DNA of 64,000 nucleotides from Dietzia psychralcaliphila (GCF_003096095.1 NZ_CP015453.1:682001-746000), one strand, 5' to 3'. Shown: positions 47,392-56,349, counted from the first letter of the stretch. The notes: generated by a model not told the origin, from the sequence alone. Numbers and translations: made by a program.

Positions 47392-48180
47392 CTAGGCGTC
47401 CCGGATCTTCTCGACCTGCTTGCCGAAGGCGTCCACAGCCGTGTCCCGTTCGACGTCGGAGACCGGCCCCGCACCGTTGGCGACCGTGACGGAGACTCCG
47501 ATCCCCCGCACGACCCCGGTGATCAGGACGTTCCCCGTGAGCATCTCCTGACCCATCATGTCCATGGTGTTGGTCTGCGAGATGGCGGCGAAGTGCTCCA
47601 CGCCCTCGGGGGCCTGGAGTTCCAGCAGCGAGTTCTCGGCCCGGGTGGTCACCTCGGTCCCCTCGAGGGGGATCGTGACCGTCATGGTCGGGCAGTCGGC
47701 GATGAGCTGCTCACGAGCGGGAAGGCTGTCGGTCACCGTCGTCACGGACACCGCGTACGCGGAGTTCCCGCTCTGGCCCGCCTGGATCGCCATCGCGCCC
47801 GGTTCGGCCTGGGCGAGGAAGGCGTCCTGGCTGAAATCCGCGCAACGCTCGGGGTCGACACGGATCCCCGCGGCGATGTCCTCCAGCGCGCCGACCCCTC
47901 CCGCGATGTCCTCGGACGAGACGGGGGACAGGCCCAGTTCGGGGGCGTCGTCGGCGTTCAGCACCAACTGGTCGACGCCTGCGTCCGGCGCGCCCGGTGC
48001 GCTCGTCGGCTGGTCCCGGGGCGCCTCGGCCACCGCTGTGGTCGTGCCCGCGGGGGTGTCGTCGTCGCCGGTTTCACCGATCGTGCAGGCGGTGAGGCTC
48101 AGGGCGAGGCCGAACGTCGCCGAGGCCGCGAGGACACGGCGACCGGCTCGGCGCGGTGGGGACGAGATCGTGGGGCGCAT
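47392..48180 (-). CDS. Probable lipoprotein of unknown function
   Basis: This 262-residue protein has a basic N-terminus and hydrophobic segment ending in the lipobox LTAC (Cys near residue 32), so it is expected to be lipid-anchored outside the membrane. A Thr/Asp/Pro-rich linker is followed by a domain with two Cys (RCADFSQDAF, ADCPTMTV), which may form a disulfide. The family resembles the sensor/LpqN-like lipoproteins of mycobacteria only in general layout. It is convergent with ipdF. Its original upstream neighbour, before the IS1380-type insertion, was kstR2. Confidence 0.8.
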   Translation of the reverse strand: MRPTISSPPRRAGRRVLAASATFGLALSLTACTIGETGDDDTPAGTTTAVAEAPRDQPTSAPGAPDAGVDQLVLNADDAPELGLSPVSSEDIAGGVGALEDIAAGIRVDPERCADFSQDAFLAQAEPGAMAIQAGQSGNSAYAVSVTTVTDSLPAREQLIADCPTMTVTIPLEGTEVTTRAENSLLELQAPEGVEHFAAISQTNTMDMMGQEMLTGNVLITGVVRGIGVSVTVANGAGPVSDVERDTAVDAFGKQVEKIRDA

Positions 48181-48261
48181 GGTGGGGAGTCTAGGCAGTC
48201 GGCCGCGCCGGCGGGCGGACCGACGCGGCCGCCGCAGGCCTCGGGTCGCGGTGTCCTGTAC

Positions 48262-48265
48262 CTAG
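48262..48265. repeat. Target-site duplication, left copy (CTAG)
   Basis: CTAG immediately precedes the terminal repeat of the IS1380-type element; the matching copy follows the right end at 49928-49931. Confidence 0.8.
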
Positions 48266-49927
48266 CCCCGGTGATTCACGGGGGTTGAGGAATCTGGTCC
48301 CCTACTGATGTGGCGTCCGGGTGGGGATTTGGGCGTGCGGGGGTGCCGGCTGGCGCTGCCGGTGGGCGGGTCTCCGGGTGGTGCTGTTGTGGGTGGACGG
48401 GTGGGGTCAGGCGGGTTTGGGGATCGCGGCGATGGTCTGGAAGACGGCTTCGATGGCGGTGGCCCAAGGCCAGGTTTCGGGGATCTTCACCCGGCGCCTG
48501 CGGCCGCTACGGGTCAGTCTGGCGGCGACGTGAAGGAAGCGGTAGCGCAGCGCTTTGGGCTCGCACAAGGCGAGCACGGCGGCGGCGCCGGTGCAGGCAA
48601 GCATCCGCGTCCAGGCCACCAGGTCCGCGGCGATCATCACCGCTACGAGCCAGGCCTGGTTGAGGGCGAATTCGCGTGAGGGAAGGCGGCCCAGGCCGGT
48701 GTCTTTGGCGTGGCGGATTCGGTCTTCGACGCGGGCGTGCGCCCGGTGCCTGGCTTCTAGGAAGTGCAGTTGACCGGTGGCGGTGTTGGTGACAAATGCC
48801 TGGTAGCGCCACCCGTCGATCTCCTCGAACATCGACAACTGGGCGCCTGGGTGGGGTCGTTCGCGGCGGACGATGACCCGCATCCCCTCGGGCCATTTCG
48901 CGAGCATCTTCGGCGGCAGGATCCCTGTCAGTTCCGCGACCTCGGCCCCGTCGCGGATTTCGCCGGACTGGTTCAGTGCCGGACCCCACGCCTCCTCGGG
49001 GGCGATCGCGATCGCTCGGCGTATCGGGGCGGTGACCGAGAACCCGACCGAGTACTCCACGCGTCGACCACGAACACGGTTCTGGTCGGTGACCCAGTTC
49101 AACAGGTCGTGGGAGGCGCCGGCACCGTCGGAGCGGATCAGCAGATCACGACGGCGGGCGGCGGGGATCTGCGCGATCGCCTGGCCCAGGACGTCGATGT
49201 GGTCGGAGGCGGTGTTCGACCCCGCGTTGCCCGGACGCAGACTCGCGGCGAGGAACTCTTCTGTGTTGTCGCACCACACGCCGATCGGGTGGTAGCCGAA
49301 CGTGCGCTTGTACGTCGGAGCGGTGTTCTCTTTTTCGCTGTGGGTGACCACGATGGTGGCGTCCACATCCAGCACGATCGTTGATCCCAGGTTACGACCT
49401 GCACATGTGGATGCGGGAACTCCACCTGGCAGGCGGGACCACACATGCCGCCGGGTGCGGGCACGAGCGACCTGGATCTTCTTCCGCTTACCTGCGGTGA
49501 CCTCGTCCAGGGTGCGCCACACCGTCGGTGCCGAGGCCACCGGGCCCAGGACCTCTGACTGGTGGCGCAGGACCCCGATATCGGAGATCGTCTCGCCACC
49601 GTCGGCGAGCATCACCGCGACATCAGTCAGAACCCGGCCGCGATCGTGAACGGGATTGAACCGGCGGCGAGCCATAGCCCCGGACAGTTCGGCCGTGAGC
49701 CCCACACGGTCCGCCAGCAGACGCGGCGCCAGAGCCCCGGCGTGAGAAATCACCCCGACACCATCAGCGGTAACAGACAGACCAGACGACCACGAAGTAC
49801 GCTTCACCTACCGAGTGCTTTCTGCTTGAGGATCAGGAACCTTAGACAAGTCCCAGTTTCCCCTGCTCAGGAAGCACTTCGGTCTATTTACACCCAGCGA
49901 TCCGCAGATCCCCGTGAATCACCCGGG
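48266..49927 (-). mobile_element. IS1380-family insertion sequence, complete
   Basis: The element is 1,662 bp, with 18-bp terminal inverted repeats that differ at one base (CCCCGGTGATTCACGGGG and CCCGGGTGATTCACGGGG) and CTAG direct repeats. It has one intact transposase on the minus strand. The right-hand CTAG copy overlaps the first two bases of the KstR2 operator in front of kstR2, so the element now sits directly upstream of that gene's promoter region. Confidence 0.92.
48407..49807 (-). CDS. IS1380-family transposase
   Basis: This 466-residue DDE transposase has the IS1380 layout: an N-terminal region (GETISDIGVLRHQSEVLG), first catalytic Asp in VLDVDATIVVTHSEKE, the segment FGYHPIGVWCD, second Asp in DLLIRSDGAGASHDLLNWV, and the C-terminal RFLHVAARLTRSGRR. 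It is full length with no frameshift. Confidence 0.92.
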   Translation of the reverse strand: MKRTSWSSGLSVTADGVGVISHAGALAPRLLADRVGLTAELSGAMARRRFNPVHDRGRVLTDVAVMLADGGETISDIGVLRHQSEVLGPVASAPTVWRTLDEVTAGKRKKIQVARARTRRHVWSRLPGGVPASTCAGRNLGSTIVLDVDATIVVTHSEKENTAPTYKRTFGYHPIGVWCDNTEEFLAASLRPGNAGSNTASDHIDVLGQAIAQIPAARRRDLLIRSDGAGASHDLLNWVTDQNRVRGRRVEYSVGFSVTAPIRRAIAIAPEEAWGPALNQSGEIRDGAEVAELTGILPPKMLAKWPEGMRVIVRRERPHPGAQLSMFEEIDGWRYQAFVTNTATGQLHFLEARHRAHARVEDRIRHAKDTGLGRLPSREFALNQAWLVAVMIAADLVAWTRMLACTGAAAVLALCEPKALRYRFLHVAARLTRSGRRRRVKIPETWPWATAIEAVFQTIAAIPKPA

Positions 49928-49931
49928 CTAG
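49928..49931. repeat. Target-site duplication, right copy (CTAG)
   Basis: Right-hand CTAG. Its last two bases (AG) are also the first two bases of the KstR2 operator that follows. Confidence 0.8.
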
Positions 49932-49943
49932 CAAGTGCTTGGT
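49930..49943. promoter_or_regulatory. KstR2 operator of kstR2, abutting the IS element
   Basis: AGCAAGTGCTTGGT is an exact AnCAAGnnCTTGnT match, 15 bp before the kstR2 ATG. Sequence to its left is now the end of the IS1380-type element. Removing the IS restores a stretch identical over 24 bases to the echA operator region at 41632-41655. Confidence 0.92.
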
Positions 49944-49958
49944 TGGTAGGGTGGCCGA

Positions 49959-50540
49959 ATGACCAGCACGACCAGACGTGAGGAGCTCCTGGCGATCGCC
50001 GCCGGGCTCTTCGCCGAGCGCGGCCTCCGCGCCACCACCGTGCGAGACATCGCCGACGCGGCCGGCATCCTCTCGGGCAGCCTGTACCACCACTTCTCGT
50101 CCAAGGAGGCGATCGTAGACGAGATCCTCCGCGGATTCCTCGACTCGCTCTTCGGGGACTACCAGCGGATCGTCGACGCGGGGTCGTCGCCCCGGGAGAC
50201 CCTCGAGGGGCTGGTGCGCGTCTCGTTCGAGGCCATCCACCGCCACCGCGACGAGGTGGCCATCTACCAGGACGAGCTCAAGCATCTCCGGGGCAATCCG
50301 AGGTTCGACTACCTCCGCGAGCGCAACACCGAGTTCCGCGAGATGTGGACCGACGTGCTGAGTCGGGGAATGGAGTCCGGGGAGTTCCGTCCCGACCTCG
50401 ACATCCGGCTCACCTACCGGTTCCTCCGTGACACGGTCTGGGTGGCAGTGCGCTGGTACCGGCCGGAGGACGCCGACGACCACGCCGCGATCGCGGACCA
50501 GTACCTGCGCATCGTGCTCGACGGCCTGGCCGTCGACTGA
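49959..50540 (+). CDS. kstR2: KstR2, TetR-family repressor of ring C/D catabolism
   Basis: This 193-residue regulator matches KstR2 (Rv3557c): FAERGLRATTVRDIADAAGI then LSGSLYHHFSSKEAIVDEIL, and the effector domain with YQDELKHLRGNPRFDYL and FLRDTVWVAVRWYRP. KstR2 represses the HIP (CD-ring) genes and is released by HIP-CoA. It is followed by fadA6 after 44 bp, on the same strand. Its operator is intact, but upstream promoter sequence has been replaced by an IS end. Confidence 0.95.
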   Translation: MTSTTRREELLAIAAGLFAERGLRATTVRDIADAAGILSGSLYHHFSSKEAIVDEILRGFLDSLFGDYQRIVDAGSSPRETLEGLVRVSFEAIHRHRDEVAIYQDELKHLRGNPRFDYLRERNTEFREMWTDVLSRGMESGEFRPDLDIRLTYRFLRDTVWVAVRWYRPEDADDHAAIADQYLRIVLDGLAVD

Positions 50541-50584
50541 TCAGCACCACCCCATCCTGATCTCATACCCCCACGAGGAGACAC

Positions 50585-51754
50585 ATGACCAGCGTGACCG
50601 GCCGCGAGGCCTACGTGATCGACGCAGTCCGGACGCCCGCGGGCAAGCGCGGCGGCAGCCTGTCCGGCCAGCACCCGGCGGACCTGGCCGCGCACGTCAT
50701 CCGCGCCGTCGTCGAGCGCACGGGGATCGACCCGGAGGTCGTCGACGACGTGATCTTCGGCTGCGTGGACGCCATCGGCCCCCAGGCGGGCAACATCGCG
50801 CGCTCCGCGTGGCTCGCGGCGGGGATGCCCCTCGGCGTGCCCGGCACGACCGTCGACCGCCAGTGCGGATCCAGCCAGCAGGCCATCCACTTCGGGGCCC
50901 AGGGGATCATGTCCGGGACCCAGGACGTGGTTCTGTTCGGTGGAGTCCAGAACATGAGCGCCCTGCCCATCTCGTCGGCCATGCTGGCGGGTCGCGAGTA
51001 CGGGTTCGACGACCCGTTCACCGGCTCCACCGGGTGGGTCGAGCGCTTCGGCGCCCAGGAGATCTCGCAGTTCAACGGCGCGCAGATGATGGCCGACAGG
51101 TGGGACATCTCCCGCGAGGAGATGGAGCAGTGGGCGCTGCAGTCGCACTCCCGCGCCCGCGCCGCGATCGCCGAGGGCCGGTTCGCCGGTGAGTACGTCC
51201 CGCTGGCCGGACTCGAGTCGGACGAGACCACCCGTGAGACGACACTCGAGAAGATGGCCTCACTGCCGGTGCTCGCCGAGGGAGGGTCCCTGACCGCCGC
51301 GGTGGCGTCACAGATCTCCGACGGGGCGTCCGCGGGGCTGCTCGCGTCCGCGGAGGCGGTGGAGAAGTACGGCCTGACGCCGCGGGCCCGGATCCACCAC
51401 CTCACCGTGCGCGGCGACGATCCGGTGATGATGCTCTCCGCGCCGATCCCCGCCACCCGGTGGGCCCTGGAGAAGACCGGACTGACGATCGACGACATCG
51501 ACGTGGTGGAGATCAACGAGGCGTTCGCCCCCGTCGTGTTGGCCTGGATCAAGGAGATCGGCGCCGACCCGGCCCGGGTGAACCCCAACGGCGGCGGCAT
51601 CGCCCTCGGTCACCCGCTCGGTGCCACCGGCGCGAAACTGTTCGCCACGCTCCTGAACGAGCTCGAGCGCACCGGCGGCCGCTACGGCCTGCAGACGATG
51701 TGCGAGGGCGGCGGCACCGCCAACGTGACGATCATCGAGCGCCTGGACACCTGA
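50585..51754 (+). CDS. fadA6: FadA6, ring C/D thiolase
   Basis: This 389-residue thiolase has the acyl-forming Cys94 in DRQCGSSQQA, the C-terminal His in GGGIALGHPLGATGAK and the second Cys in MCEGGGTA. It corresponds to FadA6 (Rv3556c), adjacent to kstR2 as in mycobacteria, and cleaves the 4-methyl-5-oxo-octanedioyl-CoA-type product of ring C/D opening. GAGGAG precedes the ATG. A perfect terminator follows. Confidence 0.94.
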   Translation: MTSVTGREAYVIDAVRTPAGKRGGSLSGQHPADLAAHVIRAVVERTGIDPEVVDDVIFGCVDAIGPQAGNIARSAWLAAGMPLGVPGTTVDRQCGSSQQAIHFGAQGIMSGTQDVVLFGGVQNMSALPISSAMLAGREYGFDDPFTGSTGWVERFGAQEISQFNGAQMMADRWDISREEMEQWALQSHSRARAAIAEGRFAGEYVPLAGLESDETTRETTLEKMASLPVLAEGGSLTAAVASQISDGASAGLLASAEAVEKYGLTPRARIHHLTVRGDDPVMMLSAPIPATRWALEKTGLTIDDIDVVEINEAFAPVVLAWIKEIGADPARVNPNGGGIALGHPLGATGAKLFATLLNELERTGGRYGLQTMCEGGGTANVTIIERLDT

Positions 51755-51781
51755 CGGCTCAGCCGCGGCTCAATAACGGGA

Positions 51782-51811
51782 CGGGCCCCGCACCGACTGG
51801 TGCGGGGCCCG
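51782..51811. terminator. Terminator after fadA6
   Basis: A perfect 13-bp stem (CGGGCCCCGCACC / GGTGCGGGGCCCG) with a GACT loop lies between convergent fadA6 and the secreted-protein gene. Confidence 0.88.
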
Positions 51812-51824
51812 CGTGCGTGTGCTG

Positions 51825-52514
51825 TCAGTTCTCGGTGTCGCCGGCCGCCGAGAGGGTGTCGAGGTTGAGCTCGCCACCGGCCTCGCCGCCCATTGCCGAG
51901 GACAGGGCGTCGAGACCGAGCTCGCCACCGGCCTCGCCGCCGCCGAGCAAGCCGAGGACGCTGCCGAGGCCGCTGTCATCGCCCTCGCCGGTGGCGGCGG
52001 AGAGGGTTCCGAGGGTGTCCTCGGTCGAGAGTCCGCCGATGCTGCCCTGGATCGCGTCGAGCGGGTCGCCGACGAGCACGGGCCCGGCGACGTTCGCCTC
52101 ACCGAGCAGGCAGTAGGTGACCACGGCGTACACGTTGGAGTCCACTGTGGCGGAGACCGTGACGTCGCCGGTCAAGGAAGTGATGACGGCAACCGGGCTG
52201 TTCAGAGGGCCGCCGCGGAGAGCGGTCAACTCAGTGTTCCCGCTGACCAGGTCCAGGATCGCGTCGGCGTTCAGGCTCGAGAGCGCCTCGAGCTGCGCCG
52301 CGATGGCGGCGGCGCTGGAGGTGGGGGCGGCCACGGCGACGCAGGTGTCACCGTCGACCAGACCGTCGGTCTCGAAGGTGACGGAGATCGTGTTGCCGTC
52401 CACGACGGGAGCGGCGGGGGTGACAGCGGTCGCGGCGCCGGCGCCGGCGAAGGTCAGGGCGGCGGTGGCGCCGAGGACGGCCGCGGTGCGGACGGCGGTA
52501 CGGGGGGAGGTCAT
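51825..52514 (-). CDS. Secreted Ala/Gly-rich protein of unknown function
   Basis: This 229-residue protein has a typical Sec signal peptide (about residues 1-32, ending in an Ala-rich AGAATA region). Two Cys (DTCVAVAA, VTYCLLG) could form a disulfide. The C-terminal third is a low-complexity region with a duplicated GGEAGGEL unit. I do not recognise a family; layout resembles small exported proteins of corynebacteria-like actinomycetes. It sits between fadA6 and ipdC, where mycobacteria have other genes such as fdxB. No KstR2 box is seen near it. Confidence 0.75.
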   Translation of the reverse strand: MTSPRTAVRTAAVLGATAALTFAGAGAATAVTPAAPVVDGNTISVTFETDGLVDGDTCVAVAAPTSSAAAIAAQLEALSSLNADAILDLVSGNTELTALRGGPLNSPVAVITSLTGDVTVSATVDSNVYAVVTYCLLGEANVAGPVLVGDPLDAIQGSIGGLSTEDTLGTLSAATGEGDDSGLGSVLGLLGGGEAGGELGLDALSSAMGGEAGGELNLDTLSAAGDTEN

Positions 52515-52618
52515 AGTGTTCTCCTGAGGGTGCGTGGTGGAGTCCGCGGTTGGCGGACAACGACTCTCAGATTAGGCCAAGAAAATCCTGAGGAAGTACT
52601 GATTCGGTGAACATGACC

Positions 52619-52649
52619 GCACCCGCCAACCTTCGCGGTCGGCGGGTGC
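52619..52649. terminator. Terminator downstream of ipdC
   Basis: A 9-bp stem (GCACCCGCC / GGCGGGTGC) encloses a partly paired 13-base loop, 44 bp beyond the ipdC stop. On the ipdC strand it marks the end of the echA20-ipdA-ipdB-ipdC operon. Confidence 0.7.
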
Positions 52650-52692
52650 GTTAAAGAAGTTGCCCGTGGGTCGGGTGGGGATGAGAGTGGAC

Positions 52693-53778
52693 CTACGAGC
52701 CCAGGTCCCGCAGGGTCTCCAGCCGCTGGTGCGCCTGGGTCATGATCCGCTGGATCAGCTCGTCGCAGCTGGGTAGGTCCTCGATCATGCCCACGACCTG
52801 ACCGGAGGCCAGCACGCCGGCCTCGGTGTTCCCCTCGACGAGGCCGGCCTTGAGCAGCATCGGGGTGTTGGCGGCCATGACGATCTGCTGCCACGTGCGG
52901 TCGGACGCCTTCTTCATGTTGAGGCCGTCCCTGGCGAGTGCCTGCCACCTCATGCCCGTCATGGACTTGAACTTGTTGGCGTTCTGGACGGCCGCCAGCA
53001 TCCCCTTGACGGGGCTGCCCGACTCCAGGGCGTTGACCAGGCCGGTACGCAGGACGCGGTGCGGCATGCCGTCGACACGGGTGGAGACGACGGTGTCCTG
53101 CAGCCCCTTCTCCAGGTACTGCTGCTTGACCGCGTCCGGGACGCGGGAATCGCTGGTGAGCAGGAACCGCGTGCCCATCGCGACGCCGGCGGCGCCGTAG
53201 GCCAGCGCGGCCACCAGGCCGCGGCCGTCGAAGAACCCTCCCCCCGCGATCACCGGGATGGAGGTGTTCCCGGCCCCGCCCAGCGCGTCGATGACACTCG
53301 GCAGCAACAGCGTCGTGGCCACCGGGCCGGTGTGTCCACCGCCCTCGCCGCCCTGGACGATCACCGCGTCGGCGCCCCACGAGGCCACCTTGACGGCGTG
53401 TTTGGCCGCACCGATGGAGGGGACGACGACGAGGCCGTTCTCCTTCAATCTGGCGATCAACTCCGGCTTGGGCGCGAGCGCGAACGACGCGACCCTCACC
53501 CCGTGGCGGATCATGAGCTCGCACCGCTCGGCGGCGTCCTCGGCGTCGGCGCGGAGGTTGACCCCGAAGGGCTTGCTGGTCAGCTCCTTGGTGCGCACGA
53601 TGGCGTTCTCGAGCTCAGCAATTGTCATGGTGGCCGAGGCGATGATCCCCAGCCCCCCGGCGTTGGCGGTGGCCGCGGTGAGCTCCGGACCGGATACCCA
53701 CCCCATGCCCGTCTGGACGATCGGGTACTCGACGCCGACGAGTTCGGTGAAGGCCGTGGTGATGGTGGGGGCGTTCAC
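52693..53778 (-). CDS. ipdC: IpdC, nitronate-monooxygenase-like flavoprotein
   Basis: This 361-residue TIM-barrel FMN protein has the N-terminal YPIVQTGMGWVSGPELTAATANAG, the FMN phosphate segment VIAGGGFFDGRGLVAAL and GAAGVAMGTRFLLT. It corresponds to Rv3553 (IpdC), a flavin-dependent enzyme proposed to act on hydroxylated indanone CoA intermediates in ring C/D catabolism. The ATG overlaps the ipdB stop. Confidence 0.93.
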   Translation of the reverse strand: MNAPTITTAFTELVGVEYPIVQTGMGWVSGPELTAATANAGGLGIIASATMTIAELENAIVRTKELTSKPFGVNLRADAEDAAERCELMIRHGVRVASFALAPKPELIARLKENGLVVVPSIGAAKHAVKVASWGADAVIVQGGEGGGHTGPVATTLLLPSVIDALGGAGNTSIPVIAGGGFFDGRGLVAALAYGAAGVAMGTRFLLTSDSRVPDAVKQQYLEKGLQDTVVSTRVDGMPHRVLRTGLVNALESGSPVKGMLAAVQNANKFKSMTGMRWQALARDGLNMKKASDRTWQQIVMAANTPMLLKAGLVEGNTEAGVLASGQVVGMIEDLPSCDELIQRIMTQAHQRLETLRDLGS

Positions 53779-54545
53779 GCGGCCGGCACCTCGCGGTCGC
53801 GGAACCCGCGTGGGTCGAGGACCTCGCGGATGAGGCGGAGCTCATCGGCGGACGGGTCGCGGGTGACCCCCGCCTCGGCCAGCCCTTCGATAGCGAACCC
53901 GGTGTTGTCCGCGACCTCCTCGGCGGTCACCCCCGGATGCAGGCTCACCGCGCGCATCCCGCGATCGGATCCGGTGAAGTCGAACACCCCCAGGTTGGAC
54001 ACCACCCGGTGGAGGTGGTGGTAGCGGAACGCCGGATCACCCTCGTCGTACCGGTCGTTGCCCACGCCGCAGACGATGTCGACCTTCTCGGTGAAGACGC
54101 GGGTGGAGTGCTTGCCCACCCAGTAGCTGGTGGCGTGGTTGATCGAGTTGCCCGGGGCACCGCGCAGGCCGAACATCTGCCGCGCGGGTTTCTGGACGTC
54201 GTCGCCGAAGGCCGAGAGGTTCTGGTTGCCGAACCGGTCGATCTGGTTGGCGCCCATGACCACGTGGCGGGTGCCGGCCTGGAGGACGTCGAACACGCGG
54301 GGGAACGGGATGTACCCCTCGAAGTCGATGACCTTGCCCAACGGCGGGGTCTGGGCCAGGAAGCGGTACTCGCCGTCGGTGATGAGCAGGTCCGGCTCGG
54401 TGGTGAGACGCGCGAGGCGGGCGCCGATGGTGGCCATCGGCGTCATGGGGGAGGCGAAGATCTCACCGGCACCGGCGAAGATCTCCGCGCATGCCACGGC
54501 GCAGTACTCGGCCCGGGTGACGGACTGGGTGGTCGTGTCGGTCAT
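53775..54545 (-). CDS. ipdB: IpdB, ring-opening hydrolase beta subunit
   Basis: This 256-residue protein has the CoA-transferase type I fold and matches Rv3552. With IpdA it hydrolytically opens the last ring (COCHEA-CoA) and does not act as a true CoA transferase. Segments include FAGAGEIFASPMTPMATIGA, VVMGANQIDRFGNQN and ADNTGFAIE. The ATG overlaps the ipdA stop by one base (TGATG). Confidence 0.94.
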   Translation of the reverse strand: MTDTTTQSVTRAEYCAVACAEIFAGAGEIFASPMTPMATIGARLARLTTEPDLLITDGEYRFLAQTPPLGKVIDFEGYIPFPRVFDVLQAGTRHVVMGANQIDRFGNQNLSAFGDDVQKPARQMFGLRGAPGNSINHATSYWVGKHSTRVFTEKVDIVCGVGNDRYDEGDPAFRYHHLHRVVSNLGVFDFTGSDRGMRAVSLHPGVTAEEVADNTGFAIEGLAEAGVTRDPSADELRLIREVLDPRGFRDREVPAA

Positions 54546-55477
54546 CACTTGGCTCCCTTGTCTGCGGCGGTGGCCTTCTCGGCGGCGGCTTTCTCCGCGA
54601 ACGCGGCGACCGCCTTCTGGTAGTCCTCCTCTGAGCCGGACAGGAACTCGGAGACGAAGTCCGCCCACGACGCGTCGTCCTTGGCCGAGGAGGCGTAGTG
54701 CCTCTGGAACGCCTCGTCACGGCCATAGCCGCCGGCGAACGTGAAGTGCGCGCCGTTCGGCGCCTCGGAGACGGTGTCGACGAACATCCGGCTCAGCAGC
54801 ATGCGCTGCGGGCCCACCTCGTTCATCAGCGCGTCCGCCGACTCCACGACCTCGTCGACCTCGAGGAGGACCGTATCCGCGGACATCGCGTAGAGGTCGT
54901 CGAAGTACCCGTCAACGCCCGTGAACGCGGCGTTGCCGTGCTTGTCGGCCTTGTCCAGGTGGATCAGGGCGGCGTCGAGCCGCAACGCCGGCATCGCCAC
55001 CAGCGTCTCGGTCCGGCCGTCCACCTGATACGGCGAGTCGACGGTCTTGAGCTCGTCTCCCCAGAAGCGGAACACGTCCGAGCCGAGGCCGGCGCGCGTG
55101 GGCAGGAACGGCAGGCGGTGCGCCGCGGCGGTGAGGCCGGCGCGGACCATGCCCTCGTCCATCTCGCGGGAGATGATCGCTCCCTCGGTGCGGCGGCGTG
55201 CGAACCACGGGTCGTAGAACGGCGCGGAGTCCAGCGAGACGAAGCCGTAGTAGACCTTCGAGACCTTCCCGGCCGAGCACAGGAGCCCCAGGTCCGGGCC
55301 GCCGAAGGTGACGACAGTGAGGTCGGTCAGGTCCTCGCGGCGCAGGATCGCGCGGACGAGCGCCATCGGCTTGCGCCGCGAACCCCAGCCACCGATGCCG
55401 ATGGTCATGCCGCTGGAGAGGCGTCCCACGGCCTCGTCGAGACTGGTGCGCTTGTCGCGCGGGGTGGGGGTCGTCAT
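54545..55477 (-). CDS. ipdA: IpdA, ring-opening hydrolase alpha subunit
   Basis: This 310-residue partner of IpdB has the CoA-transferase-fold N-terminus (LSSGMTIGIGGWGSRRKPMALV) and LIHLDKADKHGNAAFTG. The Lys/Ala-rich C-terminal tail (about the last 25 residues) is of low complexity. The ATG at 55477 shares one base with the echA20 stop (TGATG); the GTG one codon upstream is an alternative. Confidence 0.94.
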   Translation of the reverse strand: MTTPTPRDKRTSLDEAVGRLSSGMTIGIGGWGSRRKPMALVRAILRREDLTDLTVVTFGGPDLGLLCSAGKVSKVYYGFVSLDSAPFYDPWFARRRTEGAIISREMDEGMVRAGLTAAAHRLPFLPTRAGLGSDVFRFWGDELKTVDSPYQVDGRTETLVAMPALRLDAALIHLDKADKHGNAAFTGVDGYFDDLYAMSADTVLLEVDEVVESADALMNEVGPQRMLLSRMFVDTVSEAPNGAHFTFAGGYGRDEAFQRHYASSAKDDASWADFVSEFLSGSEEDYQKAVAAFAEKAAAEKATAADKGAK

Positions 55478-56271
55478 CACTTGTTCTCGCCCGTCCTCTC
55501 GGATCTGTTATCTCGTCGGTCCAGGTTCCGGCCCGTCTTGACGAACTCGTCCCGGTGCTCGTCGGCCACGCCGGCGAGGTTGAGTTCGAAGGTGAAGCCC
55601 TGCTCCATGCGGTACGAGGTCTTCACGTCGACCGGGTCGATGTGGTTGATGGCTTCCTTGGCCGCGCGGATCACCCGGGTGTCCTTGGCGGCGATCGTCT
55701 CCGCGAGGTCACGCGCCGCCGCGTCCAGCTGGTCACGGGGTACCACCTCGTACACCGTGCCCCAGCTGTGGAGCTGCTGTGCGGTGACGTTCCGGGAGGT
55801 GAAGTACAGGGTGCGCATCATGTGCGCGGGGACCATGCGCGCCAGGTGGGTCGCGGCGCCGAGCGCTCCCCGGTCCACCTCGGGCAGCCCGAACACCGCG
55901 TCGTCGGAGGCGACGATGCAGTCCGCGTTCCCCACGAGCCCGATGCCGCCTCCGACGCAGAACCCGTTCACCGCGGCGATCACGGGGACCGCGCACTCGT
56001 AGACGGCGTTGAAGGCCACGTAGCACCCGCGGTTGGCGGCCAGGAGGTGGTCGAAACCCTCGAAGTCCTGCATCTCCTTGATGTCGACGCCCGCGTTGAA
56101 CCCCCGGCCCTCGGCCCGGAGGATCACCACGTGCACCTCCGGGTCGCGCCCGGCGGCGAGGATCTGCTCGCCGAGGTCGAACCACCCCGCGGACGGGATG
56201 GCGTTGACGGGGGGAAAGTCGACGGTGACGGTCGCGATGCCGTCTGCTCCCTTGTCGACACTGATGCCCAT
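55477..56271 (-). CDS. echA20: EchA20, crotonase-fold ring hydrolase
   Basis: This 264-residue crotonase-fold enzyme matches Rv3550 (EchA20), which opens the five-membered ring D of the HIEC-CoA intermediate by hydrolysis. Segments are GFNAGVDIKEMQDFEGF, VNGFCVGGGIGLVGNADCIV and FGLPEVDRGALGAATHLAR. It heads the echA20-ipdA-ipdB-ipdC operon and is divergent from an SDR gene, with a KstR2-type box between them. Confidence 0.94.
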   Translation of the reverse strand: MGISVDKGADGIATVTVDFPPVNAIPSAGWFDLGEQILAAGRDPEVHVVILRAEGRGFNAGVDIKEMQDFEGFDHLLAANRGCYVAFNAVYECAVPVIAAVNGFCVGGGIGLVGNADCIVASDDAVFGLPEVDRGALGAATHLARMVPAHMMRTLYFTSRNVTAQQLHSWGTVYEVVPRDQLDAAARDLAETIAAKDTRVIRAAKEAINHIDPVDVKTSYRMEQGFTFELNLAGVADEHRDEFVKTGRNLDRRDNRSERTGENK

Positions 56272-56319
56272 GGTGCTCCCTTCGCACGCCGCCGCTGTGC
56301 TTCAGCGGTCGGGTGACTA

Positions 56320-56337
56320 ACCAAACGCTTGCTTGGT
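56320..56337. promoter_or_regulatory. KstR2 operator between echA20 and the SDR pair
   Basis: ACCAAACGCTTGCTTGGT resembles the 18-bp KstR2 boxes here. On the minus strand it differs from AnCAAGnnCTTGnT at one base. It is 48 bp from echA20 and 12 bp before the SDR start. Confidence 0.82.
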
Positions 56338-56349
56338 AGGCTAGCACGC

